Part shown: piece by piece, positions 1 through 11,796 of the stretch
Layout of the letters: the number at the start of each line of letters is the position of its first letter
Numbering within the stretch: the stretch's first letter is position 1
Assembly: GCF_033807575.1 (NCBI RefSeq)
Contig: NC_084711.1
Location: 186,001 to 250,000 of the forward strand
Length of the DNA stretch: 64,000 nt
Direction of reading: 5' to 3'
Source of the DNA: Cydia pomonella
Lineage: Eukaryota > Arthropoda > Insecta > Lepidoptera > Tortricidae
Made by a program: the position numbers and the translations under genes
Notes under the pieces: model-generated
Database searches by the model: none
The model's input: the letters and a program-made list of their open reading frames with translations, nothing else
Told to the model about the DNA's origin: nothing

Positions 1-1215
1 TGATTTGGTTTTTTTTTTTTTTGGTATTTCATGGTTAGTATTTTCCTCGCGTTGGTGTGGTGAAAAATGTTGTGTTTCACTCTGAGGCAAAGTTTGTTTA
101 ACCCTCGTGCCTTGAAACCCTCGCAACGCTCAAGATTCCACGTTAGCACGAGCGGTTAAACAACAACTTTGCCCCCTTGTAAAACAAATAACTATTTTTG
201 ATCCTCAAAACAAACCTGATCCAATCATACCATTAATAAAAACTTGTCATGTAGCCTAATGGAGCCACTCTTGCTCGAGCCAGAGTTCTGTGGCGTTTTG
301 CCCGCATTGTCATGTAGGTATATAGTGACGCTGCTGGTCGACTACGCCTCAATAATGCACCGGTGTTGCAGGTACTGCTCCGACGAGGACACGCTAGTGC
401 GCCGGCGCCTGCGCGGGACGCGTCTTCAATAATGTAAGCTTATTACATAATAATGTCAGCCTCAAGCGTCGCTCCGACATAAGCATGCTAATTAATGTCA
501 CGCCTGAGTACACTTGTAATTCGCGTCTATTATTTATGCTCAATACTGTGGCGGGTAAACACATTATCTATAATTGTATGAATAGGCAAAGATGGATATT
601 TTCAACCGGATTCTAAAATGGAGGTTTCCATGCCAACCTGTTTTTTTAACAGCGGCCTAAAACGAACATAAATTTAATTTATTTAGGGTTTATTGTGGAT
701 TTGTACCTTTTATAAAAGTTCAACACAAGTTTTTTTAGTATTTTTACTACTCTTTCGATTCTAAAAAAAAAATTAGAAAAGTTCGCCCAAAATTGCCATA
801 CGTACATCGTTCCTTTCATTCCGTAACCGTCATGAAAAGTCTGTATTTTGGGACACTTTATTCCTCGATCGAAAGAGAGAAATCATGAAATTTTGAGCAG
901 TAATTAATTACATAAAAAGAAAAACAAATTAAGGAAAAAGTAGTGTACAATATTGAATAAAAAGGTCAGTTTACCCTGTGTTACACAATGTAATTAATAT
1001 CATGAAACGTATTTCTAATATGTATTATTACATAATTTTCACGCTAAAACGCTTAGTTTGTTTTTTGAGCAATTTTTTAAAAGTTAATAGAATCTACCTC
1101 AGCAAAGCATACATAAACATAAAAGGGTGTCTTTTCTGTCTGCTCAGTTACAATATTGCTTGAGAAAGTGGAAATTATTACTTTCCCGGAAACGCCCCCG
1201 TGAATATTACACAGA
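1..1215. other. Unassigned AT-rich DNA
   Basis: Opens with a T-rich run. Short open frames at 244-432 and 978-1163 show no recognisable domain. I see no gene or named repeat here. Confidence 0.5.
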
Positions 1216-1217
1216 AT

Positions 1218-1741
1218 TCACATTAAACTGTTGGACCGATTCGAACTTAATGATACGTCAAATATTAGTCATCATCATCATCATCATCATCATCCTTTTA
1301 AAATTATAGCTTCAGTCCAGTGGGACTATTTTGCTAGTATCAAGGTATTAGGAGCTACTAGACAGTGTATGGACATTTTATCAACTCTTGTAAAGCGACA
1401 GCTGGATTTTACAAGTAGCTCGTGGACTACCGGCCGTTGACACCAAAATGGTGGTTAAACGCATTGGAAGATTAATTATCGATTCTTTGCACACTACCAC
1501 ATTAGTTTACTGTATAATAAGCTATCGATACCTACTTGAAACAATATGAATCAGCAAAAAACAAAGGAATTGATTACTAGGCGTGACTATCAAGATGACA
1601 CTCGAACCGGAAGATATTAGGATCATTAGGACTGTCAAAAGTGAGGTTTTTGTTTGAAGAAACGTCACTTTTGACACCGACATATCCCATCCATATCGTA
1701 CATAGACCTATTTGACGTATCTTAAAGTTCGAATCGGTTTG
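1218..1741. mobile_element. Possible element with about 30-bp inverted ends
   Basis: The segment around 1218-1250 (contains CCGATTCGAACTT) recurs inverted at about 1705-1741 (contains AAAGTTCGAATCGG), with roughly 85 percent match over about 30 bases. A hairpin (GTCAAAAGTGA against TCACTTTTGAC) lies inside at 1632-1677. A third, direct-orientation fragment of the same sequence is at 11797-11880. No clear target-site duplication, so the boundaries are approximate and the transposon class is unknown. Confidence 0.4.
1269..1294. repeat. (TCA)n microsatellite
   Basis: About nine tandem TCA triplets. In one frame they read as a histidine run, but no supporting gene surrounds them. Confidence 0.9.
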
Positions 1742-2079
1742 CGTGACAGTGCTAGTGCAGTCAACCAATATGAATTCCATCGTCCCAGCTCTGCTTTCAT
1801 ACTAGTTGTCACTGAGGTATCTTATGGACCTTAAAAATTCTCGGAGATGCTTGGTTACGTGTAAATTTGAGCGAAATGTATTATAAAGGAACTAATTGTG
1901 ATAATAGCCCACCTTATGGCAAAAATGTGAGCTATTATACTCGTAGGCCAAAAATGTAAATAAGAAAGTTTAGTTATCAAGTACCTATAGGTAGGTAACA
2001 ATTAAAAATCCTGCACATACCTTAGCTAGTAACCAATTCAGAAATAAAGGCAAGTACACAAAAAAACTTAAATACATAT

Positions 2080-2414
2080 GTCGGAGAAGCGATGGTGGCT
2101 TAGCGGTAAGAGCGTGCGACTTGCAATCCGGAGGTCGCGGGTTCAAACCCGGCTCGTACCAATGAGTTTTCCGGAATTTATGTACGAAATATCATTTGAT
2201 ATTTACCAGTAGCTTTTCGGTGAAGGAAAACATCGTGAGGAAACCGGACTAATCCCAATAAGGCCTAGTTTACCCTCTGGGTTGGAAGGTCAGATGGCAG
2301 TCGCTTTCGTAAAAACTAGAGCCCAAGCCAAATCTTGGGATGAGTTGTCAAGCGGACCCCAGGCTCCCATGAGCCGTGGCAAAATGCCGGGACAACGCGA
2401 GGAAGAAGAAGAAG
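2080..2414 (+). mobile_element. tRNA-derived SINE, family A, near full length
   Basis: The tRNA-like head carries a pol III A box (TGGCTTAGCGG, 2096-2106) and B box (GGTTCAAACCC, 2140-2150). A tRNA-unrelated body follows, then a (GAA)n-like 3' tail ending near 2414. ACATAT flanks both sides (2074-2079 and 2415-2420), a possible but short target-site duplication. Fragments of the same family occur at 11632-11706, 12498-12672, 29485-29555, about 49195-49225 and 59105-59265. The boxes are seen directly. Mobilisation by a partner LINE is inferred from how SINEs work. Confidence 0.9.
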
Positions 2415-2840
2415 ACATATTCATATTCATTCATTCATTTATTTATTTGTATTAGTTATACATTGTCAGTGTTACATATGTCGGATTGTCGTCAGTTATA
2501 TTAGGGTTGGGTTCAAGTGGACGTCAAACGAATTTAATAATGAGAAGAATGTTTAATCTGACAATGGGGTGTGAAAGCTACGCCTTTGTGTGGCGATGGT
2601 ACCGCTTTAAATATATAAGGACCGGGTCGCGGGCGTGCCCTTCGTCCACCGATGCCGCAGTAGCGAAGCGAAATTTAAGCGATAAAGTACTAAATGGCTT
2701 TTTGTACGTACTGATAATTATAGGTCTGCTTTGAATGAATTTGGACCGTAGGATCACGTTTACGCTTCTCGTTCACTCAAGTGGCAGCGGTGAAGCAGGA
2801 CGTACACATGCTATAGTGATTAAAAGGAGATGAATATAAA

Positions 2841-2868
2841 GTAAGTAAGTAAATATTCTTTATTGCAC
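2841..2868 (-). mobile_element. LINE 3'-end fragment
   Basis: Read on the minus strand this is GTGCAATAAAGAATATTTAC followed by repeated TTAC. The same 3' end occurs on the plus strand near 20700-20729 and 32035-32065. Only the terminal few dozen bases are recognisable. Confidence 0.5.
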
Positions 2869-3840
2869 TACAAAGAAAACAAATTAATAAATAGTAAATA
2901 CTCATTCAGGAAGCGTGTTTTTGCATAACTACTGAATGATGAAAGCTTTTCGGTCTCGGTTCTGGGGTCTAGCTATTGGCAATCGTACATCGACAAACAC
3001 AAAACGAAAAGTAAAAGTGTAGATGCTACGTGACTATTTTAATACATTATTTAAGTTTCGTTTGGAGTTTTTTTTATCAATGATTGTCATAAATCGCGAC
3101 ATTATATATATCCAACATTTTGTTAATTACGTTCTGCATTAAGTTAAAGTTTCAAGTCAAACCTTAATTACCCGAATGATAAATCTTAATATTCTTAATT
3201 ATAGGTGAAGCAAGACAGAGCTGGCAGAAAGGCAGAGGACGTGTATTATGTGCATCGTGTGACAAAAAACAAAGATGATTTTCTGTAGCTCCTCATTAAT
3301 GTAACTATCGCTGGTGGGCGGGCGCCTTTTGCCGCGGCGCCGAGATTAGTTAAATCTGCCGTCGCCACGCGCCACCCTTGATGCACAATCAATTCCCACA
3401 CTCATACACCCACAGTACCCTCACGATATACACTCACACGCAGCACCCTTGTTAGAAGCACATCGGACACGTACACAAAACACATACATATGATACATAC
3501 TCCCACAAAAACTCGCCTTATCTCTTTGTACTAAGGTTCATAATTCGTCAGATAACAAAGTCAACGATGGTGCAAGCACCCTCGTCGGATGCAAATCGGC
3601 GCGGGCGCTGGCTGCATCACAAATCACTACATTACGCGAGCGTAATGCATTGATTCTCACCATTAGGGATGGGCTCTGAATATATTGTATTGCTTTGTCG
3701 CAATAATCGATAGGTATATTACTTATTTCTTTATAAAGAATAAAATAAAAAATGTACATATTGATTGGGGCATTGAAACATAAGTCCTGAAAGGAACTTT
3801 TTGATGAAAAAACACAAACACTTCGAGTTAAGGTTATCCT
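2869..3840. other. Unassigned DNA
   Basis: No supported gene. A CA-rich stretch (3360-3500) resembles the low-complexity parts of LINE 3' regions but cannot be assigned. Confidence 0.4.
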
Positions 3841-3950
3841 ACCAAAAACATTTTCATGTAAAATGTTGCCAAGATGAAAGCATAAGGCTTGTACTGTCAA
3901 AAAGTTATTACTGTTATCAGATCCCATTTTACATGAAAATGTTTTTGGTT
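3841..3950. mobile_element. Short foldback MITE, family B
   Basis: 3841-3865 and 3926-3950 are perfect 25-bp inverted repeats (start ACCAAAAACATTTTC). The 60-base centre shares TAAGGCTTGTACTGTCAAAA-like sequence with the much longer element at 16003-16386, so this looks like an internally deleted relative. No coding capacity. Confidence 0.75.
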
Positions 3951-3999
3951 TAATTTAAAATCCTGAAATATGTATTTTATTATTTATAACAAGGAGTCC

Positions 4000-4700
4000 A
4001 TGTATCAACTTTCAGACCTTTAGCATCAAAATTATACCCTCATACAAATCTTTTTCTCCTAGTTTAAGGGCCGTGTTGTTTGTGTGTGTACTACTACTAC
4101 TAGCTTACAAACTAAATTTCAGGAACTATCCTAAGAGTTTTGATGATCATCAGTGAATGAGTGAGTGAGTCAGTCAGTGACGAAATCGGGGTTTTTAGAT
4201 ATCAATAATAGCACAATTGGATTAAGACCAACCTCGAAATCTCTAGAACAGTCATGAAATTTGGTACGTATATAAATTAAAGGCCCCTTTTTCATGCCCA
4301 CACCATTTGACATTTGGGGACCTCTAGTAAAACGCGAATTTCTTCTGGATGGTACACATTTTCCGAGATGGCTGCGATTCCTCGAGGTCCCCAAATGTCA
4401 AATAGTGTGGGCATGAAAAAAGGGGCCTTTAATTTATTTTCATACCAAATTTCATGACTGTTCTAGAGATTTCGAGGTTGGTCTTAATCCGATTGTGCTA
4501 CTATGCAATTGAAACTTTTTATGGTTAGTAGGTCCACTATTGACATCATATCCCGAGAATTTTATTTATCTGTGATAATCTGAACCCAAGCTTCATAGGG
4601 TTCAAAAAACGACGAAGAGCTTCGAGAAAAGGCAGGTAGTGCCGTGCCCTTGCGCTTCGCTTGGCTTGTCTTGGTAGCCCGTCTTCAAGCCGCACGATCC
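4000..4700 (+). repeat. Interspersed repeat, family C, interrupted by a foldback
   Basis: The segments 4060-4208 and 4501-4690 match, in the opposite orientation, the stretch at about 14995-15560. Shared landmarks are the GTGAGTGAGT/CAGTGA tract, CGGGGTTTTT, ACTATTGACAT, CCCGAGAATTTT and TTCAAAAAACGACGAAG. In this copy the repeat is split by the 4211-4498 insertion. No coding content, class unknown. Confidence 0.7.
4211..4498. mobile_element. TA-flanked foldback MITE, short form
   Basis: Arms of about 115 bp (4211-4324 and 4384-4498) are inverted copies starting GCACAATTGGATTAAGACC. TA dinucleotides flank both ends (4209-4210 and 4499-4500), as in Tc1/mariner-type insertions. It sits inside the family C repeat, so it is younger than that repeat. 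The longer relative is at 60389-61278. Confidence 0.85.
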
Positions 4701-6112
4701 TGGGCCCGATGTATGCTAGCCTGTAATATTATTCTATTTAAATACCGATTTTAGAGGGTACACCCAACTCAAATACATATTTATTGTATTTCCATTCCTT
4801 TTGTTTTGACGTGCGGTCAGTGAATATTATAAAATCCTTATTAAAATACACTTATGTCCAGTGTAATGAAAATATCTAATAGCTCATCTGAATATCAAGA
4901 TAGGAAGCATTGAGAAAGCAAGGAGTAACATCTTAAAAATATTTTTTTAGTGGCAATAGAAATAGCTATAAAAAGCATAAATATTTTTTAAGGAAACTTA
5001 CGCAAACATCTTCCAGCTAATTTCAACTAGCCATGTTAACATTCCCGAGGACTTAGTATTACCCAGTATTTCTACTCCTATTTAACAATACGTGGAATAG
5101 TCTATTAGATAATATACCCATGATGAAACAAGCCAATTACCATAGTTGCATGACTCCACCGACTCGCCGCCTAGCGACCACCGTTCCCGGAATATCTATT
5201 TTAATTCAACCAATACCGATAAACAATATAGAGAGATGGTCTCGTGAGGAAGTTTTCGTCAGTTTTAGCGTGGTTTTAAATATATAAATAATTATTCGTG
5301 AATGTCTGCAGTACTATTCATAAAAGACAAAGTACCTAAGTACCACTTCACCGCAGACAAGTTAGGATAAGTTTTCCGATTTATTATAATGACTCTATTA
5401 CAAATTTCGTAGTCAAGTTGAGAATATTTTATGGATTTTGAAACGGCTATCGGAATCCACAACATGCTTCGTCAGCTATAAATTGCTGGTTTGATTGAAA
5501 GTACTTAAATATATACCAGCGGTCAGTGATCTTAATTAAATAATAAAACGGGGAAATTTACCAAGCGTCCTGGAGACGATGCCCCGGGCAACCAATGGTT
5601 AACCAATGAACTCCAGACCTCTAATCTGGAGGCCTCGGGCAATAAAGGAGTCGAGGCCCCCAGGCCCCAATTATTTTCCAAATAAAATGGTAAATTTTCC
5701 GAAGTCTCTATTGTAGGGGCCCTCTTTTGTGGAGGCCCCGGGGCTATAGCCCCGGTTGCCCTCCCCTAATCCGGCCCTGCGGGCAACTCTAGGTTTTATA
5801 GACGAAAACTAATAATGTACTTATATAGTATGTATCCGTATCCCTTATTCATTGAAGAATAATTCGTGTAGGTTAACTCGGTTTATCTAATTTTCAGACA
5901 ACTAAGCGGCTTGCATAATTTTTCTATTATATAGCTGATATTTTTGCGTTGTACCGTAAAACCACCTTAACTATGGTCCAAGAGTAACTCGAATATTTTG
6001 GCTTAAGTGTAACTAAATATTATTTATTAATTTCATAAATAGCGGAAAACACCCAAATATACTATATCCTTAGCGTTGGTGCTTAACTAAGTGTTGAACT
6101 TGTGGACTATAA
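4701..6112. other. Unassigned DNA with a GC-richer repeat-like block
   Basis: Mostly AT-rich with no gene. A GC-richer block at about 5560-5790, with several GAGGCCCC/GGGGCC words, looks like interspersed repeat material, but no second copy occurs in this window. Confidence 0.4.
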
Positions 6113-6715
6113 TTCGGTGGACTTAAAACGCCCGCGATATGGACCGAGACTACCTTGTGTTTTGTTTTCGAGCTCCCGATATGTCAACACAATTACATCA
6201 TTGACATATATATCTAAGGTCGGGCCTTACGGACAATAAGAATGGGCCCAGTACAGCGGTATCACGCACACGAATTCGAGCCAATCGTGCTGTCTAACGT
6301 CGCAACGCGATTGGTCGATGAGTTCACACCACGCGTGCGATTGGTCGCAACTAGTTCCGTTAGACTGCACGGTTGGCTCGAATTCGAGAGTGACACCACT
6401 GAACTAGCGCCATTGACAGTGCCCGTAAGGCCCGTCTTTAGATATATATGTCAATGAATTACATGCATCTTGTCCACGGGTAACTGAAAATAGCGGGTGG
6501 GTGTCAAAGTTGTGTTGACCGCGCTCGGTCTACCCTCATTCGTGCGCGTCGGCTGCGTTCGCTTTCAACTGTTTCAACGTTACCATTGGTCGCTTTCACG
6601 CTTGTTGGTTGGCCGAAACGAAGAGTGCTCGAAAACGATACAAAAGGTAATCACGGTCCATATCCCGGTCGATTTAGGTAAGTCTAGTGAAACTAACTGT
6701 GAATCGTTCTAAACT
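6113..6715. mobile_element. Older repeat with inverted arms, split by a MITE
   Basis: Left arm about 6113-6173 and right arm about 6630-6690 are inverted relatives (GATATGGACCG and its complement mark them). The segment GAGCTCCCGATAT...GCATCTTG...ACGGGTAACTG is shared with 18961-19044, where it is uninterrupted and lies just upstream of a GIY-YIG-like remnant. Membership in a Penelope-like element is therefore possible but not proven. Confidence 0.55.
6199..6456. mobile_element. 258-bp MITE with 8-bp target-site duplication
   Basis: Terminal inverted repeats of about 32 bp begin CATTGACATATATATCTAAG. A second internal inverted pair (ATTCGAGCCAATCG against CGGTTGGCTCGAAT) extends the foldback. 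AATTACAT is duplicated on both sides (6191-6198 and 6457-6464). The related repeat at 18961-19044 lacks the insertion, which acts as an empty site. An 8-bp duplication fits the hAT superfamily. The frame at 6242-6457 lies inside the element and is not a gene. Confidence 0.9.
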
Positions 6716-7604
6716 GTTATTATAATTGGGCAGTTTTACGGTCATCCGTAAATGTAGTTTTGAACTTGAGGACTTTTGTAATCAAATTTACATTCCTTTT
6801 ACTTATCCATTCGTAGGTATCATTGAATATCATCTGTTCAATAATATTTTCTCGATGTACTTGAAAATAACAATATTTATTAGGATGTATTAAATTAAAT
6901 TTATTAAATAAAGAAACAGCGAAGAGCTCACGGTATGCGCGTCATTATCTGCCCACATTCACTAAGATTACCTACCATTGCATAGCAAAAATACTAATAT
7001 AACCTGAACTTTTACAACCCAGAGTTACTTTTGACTTGGGTCAACGAGTTATACTGGGGAGTAGCTTCATGTCTTTTATAGAATCTTGTGAACAGACAGG
7101 CTGAAGGCGGGATTCGCATCAACACCAGCTTTCAGCGTAAAGGCGTGACCTTTCTCGTCGAAGGCATTTGTGAGAGGGGTAGGTTGACTAGGTAGACGTA
7201 TGGTTGATCGCAGGATTCTGTCCATCCGTACATGAACACAGCTGAAACGTCGCCTGTGGTCGTCGTCTGAAACGTCGGATAATGTAAACATTATGAAATT
7301 TATATCGCGTTTGATCAATTATTATTTAAAAAGCAAGAGACTTGTAATGATTATTAAAATTAGAAAAACTGGAATGCACAGTGTTGCCCACTCAACGGGT
7401 CACAGGGTCACTCAGATTTTAAGCTAAAAATTGCACATGCTTTGCCCAATAAGGACAAGCTTCATCTAAAGCTGTTACCTGAACGACGCAGAAACTTCAC
7501 AATATGTAGGTACGTAAGTACGTTCAGTACAATTTAGAGGTAGCTGATATTATCTATATTTAAAGCTTTAGCAAATTAGTATGTACTATGAAATAGAGTC
7601 AGAG
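6716..7604. other. Unassigned DNA
   Basis: No supported gene or recognised repeat. The frame at 7076-7318 shows no known domain. Confidence 0.4.
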
Positions 7605-7773
7605 GGTACAAGCTGCAACCCGACCGCAAGCAGTAGCAGACAACGTAACGACACTACTGAATTCTATGTATTTCGAATACGAATGTCATTTCATAGAAAT
7701 ACATAGACATCAGTAGTATCGCTGCGACACGGCGTCTGCTGCTGCTGTCTGCGGTCCGGTTCCACGTTGTACC
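7605..7773. mobile_element. Foldback MITE
   Basis: The two halves fold back on each other. GGTACAAGCTGCAACCCGAC at the left pairs imperfectly with the right end (TCCGGTTCCACGTTGTACC), and TCTATGTATTTC pairs with GAAATACATAGA at the centre. Arms are diverged, suggesting age. No clear target-site duplication. Confidence 0.7.
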
Positions 7774-8785
7774 TTAGCAGACTTCTACCCGGTTAGCTCA
7801 CAGTAATTGCTTCGCTCCATGTTCACTTCGCAGCATCTGAAACTATTCAAGCTGCAATCGAGTGTTAAGACTGCTGGAAATAGGTGACTGCGGATAAGCT
7901 ATTTTATATTAAGAGCGAGCGTAAAGCCAGAAAATCAGAAGGCAACTTGCGGTGGAAGATATGGCAGTCGCGCGGGTGTATTCCTTGTACTAATATCAAT
8001 TATCCTGAATATATATACAGTCTTGTTTAAAAATTGGTCATTAGATCAGCTATATCACTAGCTGTTTTATACTAAAATGATACTGCTGTGGTGTACAGGT
8101 TAACGATATAGAACTGAATAAAAATAAAAATTAGATATGTTTTAATGTATTTTTTCTATTTTTTTTACTTCAACCTTTTAAGGCTTTGGTTGAGGTTGCC
8201 CTTGCAAATATTGTCTAGCTTTCGTGTGAATTTTTTCATCGCAGTTGCTCTTGATTAAATATAATGTGTTTGCGCTTTGTTATGCAAGGTATTGCAGATG
8301 CCTTTATCGACTTTGCATTGGCTACGGTACACGCATCACAAAAAGCTGTCTATCTTTTTGCATCCGTTGATACAGGGCTACACCAAGCATGACTGCACGC
8401 AGTTTACCATGCCATGTTATATGCAAACCACGCCTCATCGGCTTCTGAATAATAGATACAAAACCAATGATATGCGGAACTGTTGTTCTTAACCACGCAT
8501 TTGTAAGCAGCGCTTTTTATTATTGCGAATATCAATTACTTTGTACTTCGTACGCACTGTAATTTGCATAATGAGCTTGAATTTACATAATTGTGTAAGC
8601 ATGTAAGCTTCTAGAACTTTAACATTATTCAGATTTAATTAAGTTTTGATTTGTATATTTGCAGTGAAAGGCACGCTACAAACATTATCACGGTGTTACG
8701 TAGACAAATACAACCATCATATCCGTGAAGAGGTGTTATTGCCAGTATTTAACCACCCATTTACAAAGTGTATAGTTGCATACCT
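7774..8785. other. Unassigned DNA
   Basis: AT-rich, no supported gene. The frame at 8277-8492 has no recognisable domain. Confidence 0.4.
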
Positions 8786-8787
8786 AA

Positions 8788-8965
8788 CCTAGGTTCCGTA
8801 GCCACCATGGCAAAAACGGAACTCTTATAGTTTCGTCAAGTCCGTCTGTCCGTTCGTCCCCGTCCGTCTGTCTATCTCTCCGTATGTTACAGCCATTTTA
8901 CTCGGAAACTTTATATTTTAATAGAAGAACGACACACACTTGGTAGGTTTTTAGCAACCATATTA
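8788..8965 (-). repeat. Family D repeat end
   Basis: GGTTCCGTAGCCACCATGGC, GGAACTCTTATAGTTTCG and the CCGTCTGTCCGT tract form the reverse complement of the right end of the repeats at 40751-42226. Only this end is present. Confidence 0.65.
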
Positions 8966-9800
8966 GATTATATTACTCATTTGGTTCAGCAAAAAAGGCA
9001 GTCTTATATTATATACTCATTTATATTAAGCTTGCCTTGCTGGACTGGGGCTACAAGAATTACAAGCATCCGTAGAGTACGCTACGATCCGTAGTCTTAC
9101 GTCAATTTATAACGTTGTATGATGCATCACGCCAGTTGATTGAATAGCAGCTGTTTATGAATCATAGCTCTTAAGACGAAATCGATTCCCGATAGCGAAC
9201 GCTGTTAATGTTTCTGGAGAGGCGATTCTAGGTTGCGCCTAGTCATAGTTCCAGAGGCAAGGTACGTGGCGTGAAGGGCCTGATTCAGCAACTTGTTAGA
9301 GTTAGGCCGAGCTAAGTTGGCAGCGATTTTGATAGCGCACATTGTGCAAGTGTTATATAAACGTCATAATTTTATAGTTCAACGTTTAAAATAACACTTA
9401 CACATTCGAAAGTCGGGCGTCAGATGCGCGCCGATCTTCAAGTCGATCGTCAAGGCCATATCAAAACCAGCTCTAAACCAAATTGTTAAAATAGAATCGA
9501 CCTCGAGTGCGCAGGCGCCGGCGCTGCGGCTGAATCTTGTGATATGATTTATATAAATCATGATCTATAGCACTTATCAAGAAACAGGGCCGAGTAGTTG
9601 TGAATCAGACAATTCCTACGCACATACATACATTTTCAATAGAAGTATATTTTCTAAGTAATTGAGATACAAGTTAAAAACTCGCGCGATGGCCATTTCT
9701 TCCGTTGCAAATTTCGCGCAGCGCTTTATGTCTTTGTCCCCTTGTAATAATTTACTGCCTTACTGTCTTATAGAGGAAAGACTAGCTTTTCGAATCCAAC
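8966..9800. other. Unassigned DNA
   Basis: No gene or named repeat recognised. Confidence 0.35.
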
Positions 9801-9814
9801 GAAATAATGGTAAT

Positions 9815-10160
9815 TTTTAGGGTTCCGTACCTCGAAAGGCGTAACTAAATCCCACAGACTTCGCTGGCTCGGTCACCTACTCAGAATGGGGGAGGATCGC
9901 GTAGTCAAGGAAGCGTACTTGAGGCGACCAACCGGCCGTCGACCGATCGGGCGCCCCAGGTACCGCTGGTGTGATGTCGTGGAGGCGGACCTGCGTCGGC
10001 TGAATGCCGATTCATGGCAGGAAACCGCGCTGGATCGGGACAGGTGGCGTTCTCTCGTTTCGGAGGCCAAGATTCTTTTTGGATCGCTGAGCCAAAGCAG
10101 TCAGTTAGTACCTCGAAAGGAAAAACAGAACCCTTATAGGAAAGACGCCGGTTAAAGACG
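9815..10160 (+). repeat. Family D-like repeat interrupted by a LINE
   Basis: AGGGTTCCGTACCTCGAAAGG on the left continues as GGAAAAACAGAACCCTTATAGG after the insertion at 9840-10107, and the junction sequence is duplicated. The GGTTCCGTA and GAACCCTTATAGG words are shared with the repeats at 8788, 17703 and 40751. Confidence 0.6.
9840..10107 (+). pseudogene. 5'-truncated LINE, C-terminal RTE-type remnant
   Basis: An open frame encodes the extreme C-terminus of a non-LTR retrotransposon polyprotein. Recognisable pieces are HRLRWLGHLLRMGEDRVV, GRPRYRWCDVVEADLRRL, DRDRWRSLVSEAK and FGSLSQ, typical of the region after the reverse transcriptase in lepidopteran RTE-like elements. The endonuclease and catalytic RT domains are absent. 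The 13-base word GTACCTCGAAAGG occurs on both sides (9827-9839 and 10108-10120) as a target-site duplication, which fixes the ends. A sister element is at 47624-48106. The frame is intact but the element cannot move by itself. Confidence 0.9.
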
Positions 10161-11631
10161 ATTGCAGATGCCAAGTTAATATTAAAAATATTATGAAACC
10201 CTACTAATTCTAAAATAATTGCACGAAATGCAAGACCAATTAGCATCCGAATATTCATAAGATTCGCTCTCATTACTACAAATTAACCTCATTAGCGAGC
10301 GGAACCGGCGTGTGGCGAAATATATATAATAAATATACAAAAAATTCAAGAGAATAAATATACAAAGAACTTAAAGTGTATTTGTTGAAATTGTCCGGAA
10401 CTCCGGAATCCAGAAATACCGGATATCTAACAGATTTTTATTATATTTCAATCCAGGAACAGAAGAGGACCAATATCGAAATAATATAATTCCAGTATTG
10501 AAATTGACGTCTAAAATCTGCATTGTGTGCAAATAAACTCTTCCTTTATAAGAACTGTTGTTATAGAATTAAAATTATGTTAATATATGTGTCACAAAAC
10601 ATTCAAAATAGACCATTATCATCGACGACTTATTTAACAGATTTTTACCTTAAAAAAGGTTTTTTAAGTGGTCATCTGAAGGTATTGAGTTTGGTCCGAT
10701 GTTGGATACCCTATGTACGATGTAAAATACTTAATAACATAAGTATGTACCTATATGTAATATGCGTGGAGGGCAGTTTATTTTATAGTAAGATTTGTAC
10801 ATTCAGTCGCTAACTCTAAGAGCTTATTTAGGGAAAGCTGCTTACCACTACAATCCTGTACCCTTCTGTTTCCTAACTTTGCTATCTTTCTTGGCTCAAG
10901 AAGTAGCCACCATTCTGTGTGGTTGCGATACTGCTTTATTATAGCTAATTTTCTAAAATTGCGAAATTTCCTCAAGGAAAAATTTTGATGGATATTTTCC
11001 ATTACTAATATGAACGTTTCCTTTACCTCCTTTGAAATTTTCCTGAAATATCAGAGACTTTTTCGAACTCTTTGGAAACTTTCCGCAACTTCCACATTCT
11101 AGGTCATTTTCCCAGGAACGGTTCCAGCTATATTCCCGTTGCTCAACACCCTTTCCCTTCTGCGTGGGCGAGGATTAAAGTAAACCTGGCTAAGTGCAAT
11201 CTTTTAGGGAATCTCGGTGCCGGGTCTGCTGGACACTTTGTAGGGATTGAAAACTTTTACATATTTATTTCCGTCGTTAAATGGCCGCAGGGTAGAGACG
11301 AGAATAAAGACTGTTAGTCTCAATAGAATGATGTTGAATTTCTCATGTGCAGCTTTATCCGTTGAACTCCTAGAACTATTAACGTCGTCGTGAGCAGACG
11401 TAAATAATACTTTCTTGTATAATGTCGCTCTGTCAATACAAACTGCCATCTTCCAAATATAGTTTACATCAAACTCCGTTATCAATGCATTGAAATCACG
11501 TTTGGTAAAATATACCGTAGCAAACACTAACCTCGCATATGGTGGCTAACTTCGCCCAAGTAAAATATTAAAGTCACAATAAAAAACTGCGTAAGAATAG
11601 TCTAAAAGTAAAAAAAATATATAATTATAAT
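10161..11631. other. Unassigned DNA
   Basis: No supported gene. Frames at 10523-10813, 10778-11002, 11072-11317 and 11204-11527 have no recognisable domains and low-complexity codon content. Confidence 0.4.
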
Positions 11632-11706
11632 TAGTTGTCAAGCGGACCCCAGGCTCCCATATGAGCCGTGGCAAAATGCCGGCACAACGCGAGAAAGAAG
11701 AAGAAT
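11632..11706 (+). mobile_element. SINE-A 3' fragment
   Basis: GTTGTCAAGCGGACCCCAGG, GAGCCGTGGCAAAATGCCGG and an AAGAAGAAGAA tail match the 3' part of the copy ending at 2414. TAATTA on both sides could be a short target-site duplication, but the context is AT-rich. Confidence 0.8.
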
Positions 11707-11796
11707 AATTAATCCTAGTGAAGGCGAAGTTAGAGTACGTATTTTTGTTTACATGCACGGTTTAGTATGCATATATAGTTTGCGTCTATCACATTC

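Noticed and set aside
1231..1440. Histidine-run protein
   Set aside because: The histidines come from the TCA/CAT microsatellite. Flanking translation shows nothing conserved.
2090..2162. Functional tRNA gene
   Set aside because: A and B boxes are present, but the stems pair poorly and a SINE body with a GAA tail follows. Repeated copies in the window confirm SINE status.
3538..3927. 129-codon minus-strand frame
   Set aside because: It overlaps the family B foldback, whose translation (LGNI.HENVF.RI) also appears at 15855-16067 from the related element.
9873..10273. Minus-strand frames of 65 and 122 codons
   Set aside because: Antisense to the LINE C-terminus at 9840-10107.
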